Shown here: positions 1 through 6,090 of the stretch, piece after piece | Numbering within the stretch: the first letter of the stretch is position 1 | Layout of the letters: each line of letters starts with the position of its first letter | Origin: JANXXV01 sp038230275 | Lineage (GTDB): Bacteria; Acidobacteriota; Terriglobia; Bryobacterales; Bryobacteraceae | NCBI GenBank assembly: GCA_038230275.1 | Contig: JBBRNO010000228.1 | Coordinates: 1-6,900 of the forward strand | Direction of reading: 5' to 3' | Length of the DNA stretch: 6,900 bases | Notes under the pieces: generated by a model | What the model was told of the DNA's origin: nothing | The model's database searches: none | Seen by the model: the letters and a program-made list of their open reading frames with translations, nothing else | Program-made: the position numbers and the translations under genes

Positions 1-666
1 AATCCACAGGGTAAAGATTTGGTGCGGTGGAAGTATCAACGCTACATGCAGGATTATCTGCGGTGCATCGCCAGCGTGGACGACAGCGTGGGCCGATTGC
101 TGCGCCATCTGGATGCGGCGGATCTGGCTTCCAACACCATCTTGATTTACGCGTCAGACCAGGGCTTCTACCTGGGCGAGCATGGCTGGTTCGACAAGCG
201 ATGGATGTATGAGGAGTCCATCCGCACACCGCTGCTGGTCCGCTGGCCCGGAGTTGCCGCGCCAGGTTCGGTATGCACGAAGATGACAGCGAACCTCGAC
301 TTTCCCGAAACGTTCCTGGAAGCAGCAGGCGTCGCGGTGCCTGCCGACATGCAAGGCGCGTCGATGGTGCCGCTGCTGCGCGGAGAGATTCCTGCGGATT
401 GGCGCAAGTCGTTCTACTATCACTATTACGAAAAGGCCGAACACAACGTGGCCCGGCACTATGGCGTCCGCACGGACCGTTACACGTTAATTCACTACTA
501 TGAGTCGAATGAATGGGAATTGTTTGATCGCCAGAAAGATGCGCTTGAGATGCGCAGTGTCTACACGGATGCGGCGTACGCCGGCGTTTTGGCGGAGTTG
601 AAAACGGAGTTGATCCGGTTGCGCAAGGAATTAAAGCTGCCGGATCGCGACCCTGACGCGCAGTAG
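1..666 (+). CDS. Sulfatase (S1 family), C-terminal part, cut by left window edge
   Basis: The reading frame is already open at base 1 (NPQGKDLVRW...), so this is the C-terminal part of a longer gene and the TTG at 19 should not be taken as its start. Family members hydrolyse sulfate esters, usually on sugars, in the periplasm. The fragment carries the second half of the active site: SDQGFYLGEHGW (Asp codon 157-159, in the place of the usual SDNG metal ligands) followed by DKRWMYEESIRTPLLVRWPG, where Lys 196-198 matches the conserved sulfate-binding lysine. The rest (GVRTDRYTLIHYYESNEWELFD) resembles the C-terminal subdomain (DUF4976-like) of heparan- and mucin-type sulfatases. The formylglycine motif CxPSR would lie upstream of the window, so activity cannot be judged. 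Substrate is unknown. The gene ends 4 bases before the convergent isomerase-like gene, and no terminator hairpin is visible between them. Confidence 0.9.
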   Translation, partial: NPQGKDLVRWKYQRYMQDYLRCIASVDDSVGRLLRHLDAADLASNTILIYASDQGFYLGEHGWFDKRWMYEESIRTPLLVRWPGVAAPGSVCTKMTANLDFPETFLEAAGVAVPADMQGASMVPLLRGEIPADWRKSFYYHYYEKAEHNVARHYGVRTDRYTLIHYYESNEWELFDRQKDALEMRSVYTDAAYAGVLAELKTELIRLRKELKLPDRDPDAQ

Positions 667-670
667 TTCT

Positions 671-1600
671 TCAGCCCGCCAAACCGCTCTTGGCCAAATA
701 GCCGCGCACCTTTACCAGGTCGGATTTCATGGCGGTGAAGAGCTGTTCCGGTGAGATGGTGATGTTTCGTTTGCCGCTGTCGGCGCCGCCAAGCGGGTAT
801 TCATAGTGCACTTGCAGCGGCCCGTTGAAATCGCTTTGGGCCAGCAACTGGAAGAATTGTGGGAAGCGGACCATGCCCTCGCCTATCGGCTTCCATTCCG
901 CTTTCCAGTTTCCCTTGGCGTCTTTCTCCCAGAGGAAATCTTTCACTGCCACGCCACGCAGATGCGGGCCCAGGACGCGGAAGCTATCGATCCAACCGCC
1001 GAAGCCGCCTTCCACCGTCGCATGGCCGATGTCGTAGTTGACGCCTACCGCCTGCGGATCGAAGTCCTTCAGTAAAACATAGAGGTCCCAAATGGGCGCG
1101 CCCACCAGATTGATACCGGAGTGGGTATGGAACATGGCGCCGGTCTTGTACTTCGTATTGAGTTCGGCCAACTTGGCGACGCGCGGCTTCAATGCGTCCA
1201 GCTGCTTTCCGAACGCGGGACCTGCGGGATCGTACTTGAAGCCGCCCCAGCGGTAATGATGGATGCCAAGCTCAGAGATGGTGCGGAGAACGGATTCGGC
1301 GTGAGGCGTCTCAACATCCTCAATGCCGCTGGTGATCATGGGGACTTTGAGGCCATGAGCGTGGATAAGCTTGATGAGCGGCGGCAGGTCCTGCGCAACA
1401 CGCTCAGGCTCCACGTGGCCGCCAGGACGTACGGCAAGATCGATGCCATCGAAACCGATTTCGGCGGCTGCTTTAGCCAGCGCCTCCCCTTGCAGGAATT
1501 GTAGGTGCTTGGAGAAAACCGATACATTGAGCTTTCGTGGAACAGCGGCCTTGGCGGTGGTGGCCACGGCGGCGGCGAGTAAGAAGTCCCGGCGATTCAT
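671..1600 (-). CDS. Tat-type secreted sugar phosphate isomerase/epimerase-like (AP endonuclease 2 / xylose isomerase TIM barrel) protein
   Basis: A 309-residue protein of the xylose-isomerase-like TIM-barrel superfamily, whose members isomerise or epimerise sugars, often with a divalent metal. Visible marks are the early strand and turn GFDGIDLAVRPGGHV, NYDIGHATVEGG (Asp/His of the metal site), VKDFLW, PIGEGMVRFPQFFQLL and the late LQVHYEYP. The start at 1600 is chosen because ATG there is preceded by AGGAG (1606-1610, 5 bases away) and opens a twin-arginine-like leader, MNRRDFLLAAAVATTAKA; the frame stays open to 1672 but adds only a low-complexity Gly/Pro/Arg stretch. The leader implies export, so 'phosphate' in the family name should not be taken literally: a periplasmic sugar or keto-sugar is more likely. 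It is divergent from the Gfo/Idh/MocA gene (140 bases apart) and convergent with the sulfatase. Pairing of these two folds is common in sugar catabolism, for example of inositols and 3-keto-sugars. Exact substrate unknown. Confidence 0.85.
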   Translation of the reverse strand: MNRRDFLLAAAVATTAKAAVPRKLNVSVFSKHLQFLQGEALAKAAAEIGFDGIDLAVRPGGHVEPERVAQDLPPLIKLIHAHGLKVPMITSGIEDVETPHAESVLRTISELGIHHYRWGGFKYDPAGPAFGKQLDALKPRVAKLAELNTKYKTGAMFHTHSGINLVGAPIWDLYVLLKDFDPQAVGVNYDIGHATVEGGFGGWIDSFRVLGPHLRGVAVKDFLWEKDAKGNWKAEWKPIGEGMVRFPQFFQLLAQSDFNGPLQVHYEYPLGGADSGKRNITISPEQLFTAMKSDLVKVRGYLAKSGLAG

Positions 1601-1740
1601 GTCTGCTCCTATTAGAAAACGTGCGCGGCCGGGGCCGAAGCTGGGGACGGCTCCGAATCCACCGGTACCCATTCCATTATTATCGAATCGGATAGGGACG
1701 AGGTGCTCTTACATTGGCACTGGGCTGCGGAAGCTGAACT
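1601..1740. promoter_or_regulatory. Divergent intergenic region between isomerase-like and oxidoreductase genes
   Basis: These 140 bases must hold the promoters of both divergent genes. On the minus strand a GATAAT hexamer (plus-strand 1679-1684) resembles a -10 box and would give a leader of about 70 bases; no good -35 hexamer is seen before it. AGGAG at 1606-1610 (minus) is the ribosome binding site of the isomerase-like gene, and GGAAG at 1729-1733 (plus) is a weaker one for the oxidoreductase. No clear operator palindrome was found. Promoter placement is tentative. Confidence 0.3.
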
Positions 1741-2940
1741 ATGAATCTGAATAGACGAACTTTTCTGCTGGCGGGCGCGGTACCGGTGCTGCACGCACAG
1801 ATGCTGCACGCACAGGATCGGACGACGCTCGGAGTTATCGGAAGCGGCGGCCGCGGCACGTACGTTATGTCGGTGTTCCAGAAGAATGCCTCGGTGCAGG
1901 TGGGCGCCATCTGCGATGTGTATGAGCCCAATCTGGAGCGCGCACTCTCCGCGGCCGCCAAGGCCGGCAGTACGGCGAAACCCTATCGGATCTACAAGCA
2001 GTTGCTGGACGACAAAAGTATTCAGGCGGTGCTGATTGCAACGCCGGAACACTGGCATCATCGCATGGTGCTGGATGCGATGGCGGCGGGGAAGGATGTG
2101 TATGTCGAGAGGCCGCTTTGTCAGACTCCGGAGCAGGGCGTGGAGCTGGTAGCAGCCGAGAAGAAGTCTAAATCCATTGTGCAGGTTGGGATGCAGCGGC
2201 GGAGTTACGATCTGTACATCGAAGGCCGGAAGGTGGTGGCGGACGGAACGCTGGGCACGGTGCGGATGGTTCGGTCCTGGTGGGTGAACACGCAACTGGG
2301 CGGCGGCGCGCCAAGGAAACTGGATGGGCCGCTCGATTGGGAGCAATGGCAGGGGCCGGCGAAGAGGCAGGAGTTCGAGCCTGGGCGATTCCGGCGCTGG
2401 CGGCTTTACTCCGATTACGCGGGCGGCATCGTGGCGGACCAGGGCGCGCATATTTACGACGGGATGCATATGTTGATGAACGCCAGTTACCCGCTGGCGG
2501 TAAACGCGTCGGCGGGGCGGCCGCATGTGGAGGGCGTGGACACGCCGGAATCAGTGGTGGTGATTGCGGAATATCCGGAAGATTTCCTGGGCGTGTTTAC
2601 GATCAACTACGCGGCGATGCGGTATCAGACGAAGAACGATCAACTGAACCAGCTGGATGGGGATCTGGCGCGGATGGACGTTAGCCGGGAAGAGTACAAA
2701 GTCTACAAGAAGGGCGCGGAAGAGACGGTGGCGATGCAGGGGAAGTCGGCGCGGGGCTTCGACTATGCGACGCAATTGCACGTGGAGAATTTCCTGGATT
2801 GCGTGAAGACGCGCAAGAAGCCGACGGCGCCGATGTATTTGGGTTTCCAAGCCGCGCTGGTAGTGCAGATGGCGAATATGTCACTGCGGGCCGGACGGCG
2901 GATGCGGTGGAATGCGGCGGCCGGGCGGGTGGAAAGTTAA
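1741..2940 (+). CDS. Tat-type secreted Gfo/Idh/MocA family oxidoreductase with EKP changed to ERP
   Basis: A 399-residue NAD(P)-dependent oxidoreductase of the Gfo/Idh/MocA family, which oxidises or reduces sugar and cyclitol hydroxyls. The N-terminus MNLNRRTFLLAGAVPVLHAQ is a twin-arginine-like leader, so the protein probably acts in the periplasm with its cofactor bound before export. The Rossmann domain shows GVIGSGGRG (31-39), CDVYEPNLE after strand 2, and TPEHWHHRM (101-109). The family's catalytic EKP reads ERP here (123-125, codon AGG at 2110-2112). The second-domain active-site pattern DxGxHxxD is kept as D233, H237 and D240. Two copies of LHAQ (17-20 and 22-25) come from a 15-base tandem duplication in the leader. 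ATG 1741 is chosen because it opens the leader and follows GGAAG at 1729-1733. Length is normal for the family. Substrate unknown; the Arg-for-Lys change leaves dehydrogenase activity open to question. Confidence 0.9.
   Translation: MNLNRRTFLLAGAVPVLHAQMLHAQDRTTLGVIGSGGRGTYVMSVFQKNASVQVGAICDVYEPNLERALSAAAKAGSTAKPYRIYKQLLDDKSIQAVLIATPEHWHHRMVLDAMAAGKDVYVERPLCQTPEQGVELVAAEKKSKSIVQVGMQRRSYDLYIEGRKVVADGTLGTVRMVRSWWVNTQLGGGAPRKLDGPLDWEQWQGPAKRQEFEPGRFRRWRLYSDYAGGIVADQGAHIYDGMHMLMNASYPLAVNASAGRPHVEGVDTPESVVVIAEYPEDFLGVFTINYAAMRYQTKNDQLNQLDGDLARMDVSREEYKVYKKGAEETVAMQGKSARGFDYATQLHVENFLDCVKTRKKPTAPMYLGFQAALVVQMANMSLRAGRRMRWNAAAGRVES
1787..1816 (+). repeat. 15-base tandem duplication inside the signal peptide of the oxidoreductase
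   Basis: TGCTGCACGCACAG occurs at 1787-1800 and again at 1802-1815, with a period of 15 bases; the two 15-mers differ only in the last base (A versus G). Being in frame it duplicates five codons, giving LHAQM-LHAQD at the expected leader-peptidase cleavage zone. It looks like a recent replication-slippage event. Confidence 0.85.
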
Positions 2941-2974
2941 GACAGGGAGCGGAGGCCGTGGTGATCTTCCTGAA

Positions 2975-3175
2975 TCAGACGTCGCCGAGGAGTTTTGCCG
3001 GGAACAGGTATTTCTCCATGAGCAGGGGAGAAACGGATAGGGCATCGGCGATGTTGTCAAATCCATAGCCGGAATCATCCTGCGGCAGGTCGCTAGCTGG
3101 TTGAAAATCCACTCCTAACAAGTCGCGCACCGTGTTGTTATATTAGGCGCGATTCAGTCGGCGAGCCGTCACGCA
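2975..3175 (-). pseudogene. Decayed fragment of a DUF1587-type (PSD1-like cytochrome) protein
   Basis: Reading the minus strand from 3175 gives ...TARRLNRA, then a stop codon TAA (3143-3145), then in the same frame YNNTVRDLLGVDFQPASDLP and, directly after, QDDSGYGFDNIADALSVSP and LLMEKYL, ending with TGA at 2975-2977. This matches the DUF1587 domain of the large Planctomycetota/Acidobacteriota proteins that combine DUF1587, DUF1592, DUF1588 and DUF1585 with a cytochrome-like part. The family has RRLNRaEYNNT at this point, so the stop replaces the Glu codon (GAA to TAA is one base). Only about 65 of the usual several hundred residues remain: no CxxCH haem motif and none of the downstream domains are present. 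Its end lies 35 bases past the oxidoreductase stop. Similarity fades beyond about 3175. The family assignment rests on recognised motifs, not on a search. Confidence 0.7.
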
Positions 3176-3396
3176 TCCCGCCGCAGCGCCGGCGGAAGTT
3201 CAGCCGCATCTATAGGCGAGAACCGCAGCCGCGCGAAAACAAGCAACGTTGATCGCTACCAGCCGAGGCGAGCTGTTTGAATCTTATACAAGCTCGCCGC
3301 CTTCAGATACGGGCGGCCCCAGCCGTGCTTAACGAAGCCTGCATGAACTGGATTGAATAAGGTCGGGCGGTGCTTCGAGGAAGCCGCGAAGAGGGT
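3176..3396. other. Gene-poor stretch between the DUF1587 fragment and the restriction-modification operon
   Basis: No intact gene is supported here on either strand. Part of it (3256-3360, minus) may be the tail of a Y1 transposase, listed separately. Frames overlapping the DUF1587 fragment drift into unrelated sequence with stops (for example TGA in its frame near 3208-3215). No tRNA, convincing terminator or array of repeats was seen. It is best read as the scarred left flank of the inserted operon. Confidence 0.5.
3256..3360 (-). pseudogene. Possible C-terminal remnant of an IS200-like / REP-associated (Y1) transposase
   Basis: On the minus strand the codons ending at TAG 3256-3258 read LFNPVHAGFVKHGWGRPYL followed by KAASLYKIQTARLGW. 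The string NPVHAGFVK matches the signature NPVxxGLV found near the C-terminus of Y1-type transposases (TnpA_REP/RAYT group), and KAAS stands about where these proteins have a W-S-S stretch. The HUH motif and catalytic tyrosine that would prove the family are absent, and the frame upstream (towards 3522) shows nothing recognisable. This is a weak call from one short motif; it could be chance. Confidence 0.3.
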
Positions 3397-3453
3397 GAAA
3401 CTAGTTTCCTTGCAGAACCTTGCAACTTCACCGATATGGTGTAATGTGGTGAA
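3397..3453 (+). promoter_or_regulatory. Candidate operator/promoter of the restriction-modification operon
   Basis: Four ordered elements sit in 57 bases just before the RHH gene: a perfect 12-base palindrome GAAACTAGTTTC (3397-3408); CCTTGCA twice, 10 bases apart (3408-3414, 3418-3424); an inverted repeat TTCACCGATATGGTGTAA (3427-3444, one mismatch base in the right arm); and a further GGTGAA (3448-3453), so GGTG recurs with a 10-base step (3438, 3448). A TGTAAT hexamer (3440-3445) is a good -10 candidate and lies inside the repeat cluster, with TTGCAA (3420-3425) a poor -35 at a short 14-base spacing. RHH dimers typically bind short half-sites repeated about one helical turn apart, so these repeats suit the adjacent RHH protein. 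Binding is inferred. Confidence 0.4.
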
Positions 3454-3500
3454 TCTTGTTCTATTCGATGAAAACCAGCAAGAAGCGGGAGGACAGCCGG

Positions 3501-3677
3501 GTGAGCGACGACAGTCTAGCATCCGTGCGGGCCTTGATCAGCTTCCCACCGGACATTTACCAGACCCTGGAAGAGATCGCCGCGCAGAAGAAAGTCTCGC
3601 TGGCGTGGGTTGTCCGCGACGCGGAGGAGCAGTACATAGCGGAAAAATTGCCTCTTCTGAGGAAATCAGCCACATGA
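3501..3677 (+). CDS. Small ribbon-helix-helix (CopG/Arc-like) DNA-binding protein, first gene of the R-M operon
   Basis: A 58-residue protein with the beta strand VRALISF followed by PPDIYQTLEEIAAQKKVSLAWVVRDAEEQYI, the ordinary strand-helix-turn-helix pattern of the CopG/Arc family. Dimers insert the paired strands into the DNA major groove, usually as repressors of their own operon. Start choice: GTG 3501 follows GGGAGG (3487-3492, 8 bases away) and leaves about eight residues before the strand, as is common. An in-frame ATG at 3468 would add MKTSKKREDSR but has no ribosome binding site. The stop overlaps the methyltransferase start by four bases (ATGA at 3674-3677), so the two are probably translationally coupled and act together. 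A control role for the restriction-modification system is a reasonable inference, supported by the repeats just upstream; an antitoxin-like role is less likely because no toxin gene is adjacent. Confidence 0.8.
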   Translation: MSDDSLASVRALISFPPDIYQTLEEIAAQKKVSLAWVVRDAEEQYIAEKLPLLRKSAT

Positions 3678-5158
3678 GTACGGCGCGGGCCGCGCGGGTT
3701 GATCTGGGCGCCTTGGACCATGCGCGCATGGAAGCGACCAACAGGTTGAACCCGGCGCGGAAGATTGAATTCGGGCAGTTCATGACGCCGAGCGCTGTTG
3801 CGCGGTTCATGGCTTCGCTGTTCTCAGAACGGCATGGACCGGTGCGCCTGCTTGACGCCGGCGCGGGCATCGGTTCCCTGACGGCGGCGTTTATCAGCCG
3901 GTGGGAACACGAAGAGATGTTCATATCGGCCTATGAAATCGATCCGGCCCTTGCGGTCTGCCTGCGGCAGACGTTGGCCCGTTATGGAGGTAATATCTCC
4001 GCCACCATCATCGAGCGTGACTTCATCCAGGATGTGGTGTTCCGCCTCAAGCTTGGCAAACGAGCGCAGGGCTTTACCCATGCGATCCTGAATCCGCCTT
4101 ACAAAAAAATCAATAGTGATTCCGAACATCGGGCGTTGTTGCGGACCGTTGGTTTGGAGACTGTCAACCTCTACACGGCGTTTCTCGGCCTGGCGCTTGA
4201 GCTCATGGAAGCGGGAGGGGAAATCGTAGCGATCATCCCACGGAGTTTTTGCAACGGGCTCTATTACAAACCGTTTCGAGAATGGATGCTCGAAAGATCG
4301 GCTCTCGATTATATCCACTTGTTTCACAGCCGCACGAGCGCCTTTAACGATGATGAAGTCCTTCAGGAAAACGTCGTCATCAAGCTCGTCCGCGGCAAGA
4401 AGCAGGGCAGGGTGACGATCACGACATCCAGCGATACGAGCTTCGCCGACATTCAGACGAGCCGGTATGCTTTTGCTGACATCGTCCATAGCAACGACGA
4501 GCAAAAGTTTATTCACGTGCCAACCGATCCTTCGCATTCAGACATCGGCGGCGTGCCGCTCGCGAAAAACTCGCTGGCTGAAATAGGTCTCCAGGTCTCC
4601 ACGGGTCCCGTCGTTGATTTTCGGTTGAAGGAATTCTTGCGGGAACAACCGGAGAGCGGCGCAGCGCCGCTTCTCTATCCGGCGCACTTCGCCAACGGCT
4701 CGCTTGAATGGCCCCGGCAGTCTAAAAAACCAAACGCTATCGTCAACAATGCCGAGACGAAGAAGTGGCTCTACCCGAATGGGTCTTATACGGTCGTGCG
4801 CCGCTTTTCCTCCAAGGAGGAACGCCGCCGCGTTGTGGCAAACGTTGTGGAACCGGACGCGTTCAACGATACGGCTATCGGCTTTGAGAATCACCTCAAC
4901 GTGTTTCACGCAGGAAAAAGGGGCATCGACAAGAATGTGGCACACGGCCTTTCCGTGTTTCTCAATTCGACGGCCGTGGACGACTACTTCCGCCGCTTCA
5001 GCGGCCATACGCAGGTGAACGCGACGGATCTGAGGCTCCTGCTCTACCCGGATATCAAGGAACTGGAACAGCTTGGCAAGTGGAGCCAGGCGCAGGGGCA
5101 CCTCACGCAGGCGCTGATCGATCAAAAGGTTGAGGCGATGAATGGCCGGCGAAAATAA
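3674..5158 (+). CDS. Type II DNA N6-adenine methyltransferase, PstI/BsuBI-like (Eco57I-type methylase fold)
   Basis: A 494-residue SAM-dependent methylase that would methylate adenine in the recognition site and protect host DNA from the partner endonuclease. Motifs in order: KIEFGQFMTPSAVARFM (30-46, the QFxTP motif X region), LLDAGAGIGSLT (59-70, motif I, SAM binding), YEID (87-90, motif II), RDF (115-117, motif III), NPPY (140-143, motif IV, catalytic, adenine-N6 type) and IIPRSFCNGLYYKPFREWML (187-206, motif VI). The remaining C-terminal half should hold target recognition. Length is close to that of the known PstI and BsuBI methylases (about 500 residues). The start at ATG 3674 is chosen over the longer open frame (back to 3353) because it overlaps the RHH stop as ATGA and follows GAGGA (3659-3663); the extra upstream frame is only the RHH gene read out of phase. 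The target CTGCAG is inferred from the partner endonuclease family. Confidence 0.92.
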   Translation: MSTARAARVDLGALDHARMEATNRLNPARKIEFGQFMTPSAVARFMASLFSERHGPVRLLDAGAGIGSLTAAFISRWEHEEMFISAYEIDPALAVCLRQTLARYGGNISATIIERDFIQDVVFRLKLGKRAQGFTHAILNPPYKKINSDSEHRALLRTVGLETVNLYTAFLGLALELMEAGGEIVAIIPRSFCNGLYYKPFREWMLERSALDYIHLFHSRTSAFNDDEVLQENVVIKLVRGKKQGRVTITTSSDTSFADIQTSRYAFADIVHSNDEQKFIHVPTDPSHSDIGGVPLAKNSLAEIGLQVSTGPVVDFRLKEFLREQPESGAAPLLYPAHFANGSLEWPRQSKKPNAIVNNAETKKWLYPNGSYTVVRRFSSKEERRRVVANVVEPDAFNDTAIGFENHLNVFHAGKRGIDKNVAHGLSVFLNSTAVDDYFRRFSGHTQVNATDLRLLLYPDIKELEQLGKWSQAQGHLTQALIDQKVEAMNGRRK

Positions 5159-6086
5159 GATTGCTGACGCGCTTCAGGTTCTGGAAAGTCTCGGCATGCC
5201 GCGCGCGCAGCAGAACGACCGCTCGGCGCTGTGTTTGCTCGCGCTGCTTGATTTGAAGAAGGGGAAACCGTGGTCAAGCGCGAAGAACCCGCTTGTCGGG
5301 ATCACGCCGATGATGGAGTTTGCGCGCGATCACTACGACAAGCAATATGCGCCCAATTCGCGCGAGACCTTCCGGCGTCAGTCCATACACCAGTTGGTCG
5401 CCGCCGGAATCGCGCTCTACAATCCCGATAACCCAGCGAGACCTGTGAACAGCCCCAAGGCGGTCTACCAAATTGAGCCGGACACGCTCACGCTGTTGCG
5501 AAATTTCGGCACAGCCGCATGGAATGCGAACCTCGCGAAATACCTCAAGACCCGTAAAACGCTGACCGCCCGCTACGCCAAGGAACGGGAGATGAAAAAG
5601 CTTCCGGTGAAACTGGGGACGGGCGACACCATCCGCCTCAGCCCCGGCGCGCACAGCGAGCTTATCAAGGCGATCGTCGAGGAGTTCGCGCCGCGCTATG
5701 TTCCCGGCGGGGTTTTGATCTATGCCGGAGACACTGGGGAGAAGTGGGGATATTTCGATAAGGAACTGCTGGCCAAGCTGGGCGTCGAGGTTGACGGCCA
5801 TGGGAAAATGCCGGACGTAGTACTTTACTACCCGGAACGGGAGTGGCTCCTGCTGGTTGAATCCGTCACCAGTCACGGCCCGGTGGACGGCAAACGCCAT
5901 ACGGAACTCGCCGATCTATTCGCAAAATCAAAAGCGGGCCTGGTCTATGTCACAGCGTTTCCGTCAAGGACGATCATGGCACGCTACCTCGGAGAAATCG
6001 CGTGGGAGACGGAAGTGTGGTGCGCGGATGCGCCATCGCACCTGATACATTTCAACGGCGAACGATTTCTTGGGCCCTATGAATAG
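5142..6086 (+). CDS. BsuBI/PstI family type II restriction endonuclease
   Basis: A 314-residue protein, nearly the length of R.BsuBI and R.PstI (about 315-325), expected to cut unmethylated DNA at or near CTGCAG. The N-terminal part (1-140) looks like the helical DNA-binding domain of the family (ETFRRQSIHQLVAAGI, 75-90). The C-terminal part (about 155-306) holds the nuclease core: GDTGEKWGYFDKELLAKLGV, then PDVVLY (224-229) and WLLLVESVTSHGPVD (235-249). The PD...E arrangement (D225, E240) resembles a PD-(D/E)xK active site, but VTS stands where a lysine is usual, which I recall as normal for this family. ATG 5142 lies 17 bases inside the methyltransferase gene and follows GAGG (5132-5135), so its translation probably depends on the upstream gene. 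This order makes methylase before nuclease. No frameshift or missing block is visible; it appears intact. Confidence 0.92.
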   Translation: MAGENKIADALQVLESLGMPRAQQNDRSALCLLALLDLKKGKPWSSAKNPLVGITPMMEFARDHYDKQYAPNSRETFRRQSIHQLVAAGIALYNPDNPARPVNSPKAVYQIEPDTLTLLRNFGTAAWNANLAKYLKTRKTLTARYAKEREMKKLPVKLGTGDTIRLSPGAHSELIKAIVEEFAPRYVPGGVLIYAGDTGEKWGYFDKELLAKLGVEVDGHGKMPDVVLYYPEREWLLLVESVTSHGPVDGKRHTELADLFAKSKAGLVYVTAFPSRTIMARYLGEIAWETEVWCADAPSHLIHFNGERFLGPYE

Positions 6087-6090
6087 ACAT

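Noticed and set aside
1601..1672. 24-codon extension of the isomerase-like protein
   Set aside because: It would put a Gly/Pro/Arg-rich stretch before a good twin-arginine leader; the ATG at 1600 has AGGAG five bases upstream.
1612..2526. Long minus-strand open frame of about 300 codons opposite the oxidoreductase
   Set aside because: It is rich in Arg, His and Pro, has no recognisable motif, and lies fully against a gene with clear family motifs; it is a codon-bias shadow.
2881..3078. Minus-strand 65-codon open frame (MIPAMDLTTSP...) and plus-strand 89-codon frame over the same area
   Set aside because: They are out-of-phase readings of the DUF1587 fragment and of the oxidoreductase 3' end; the DUF1587 frame is the one with family motifs.
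3100..3500. CRISPR array or tRNA in the gene-poor stretch
   Set aside because: The repeats present are too short (6-12 bases) and irregular for CRISPR, and no cloverleaf-like arms or TTCGA-type T loop in the right context was found.
3353..3673. N-terminal extension of the methyltransferase by 107 codons
   Set aside because: It overlaps the RHH gene out of frame, reads as low-information sequence, and the ATG at 3674 has an ATGA overlap and a ribosome binding site.
3824..5125. Two long minus-strand open frames opposite the methyltransferase
   Set aside because: No motifs are recognisable, and the plus strand carries all methylase motifs in order.
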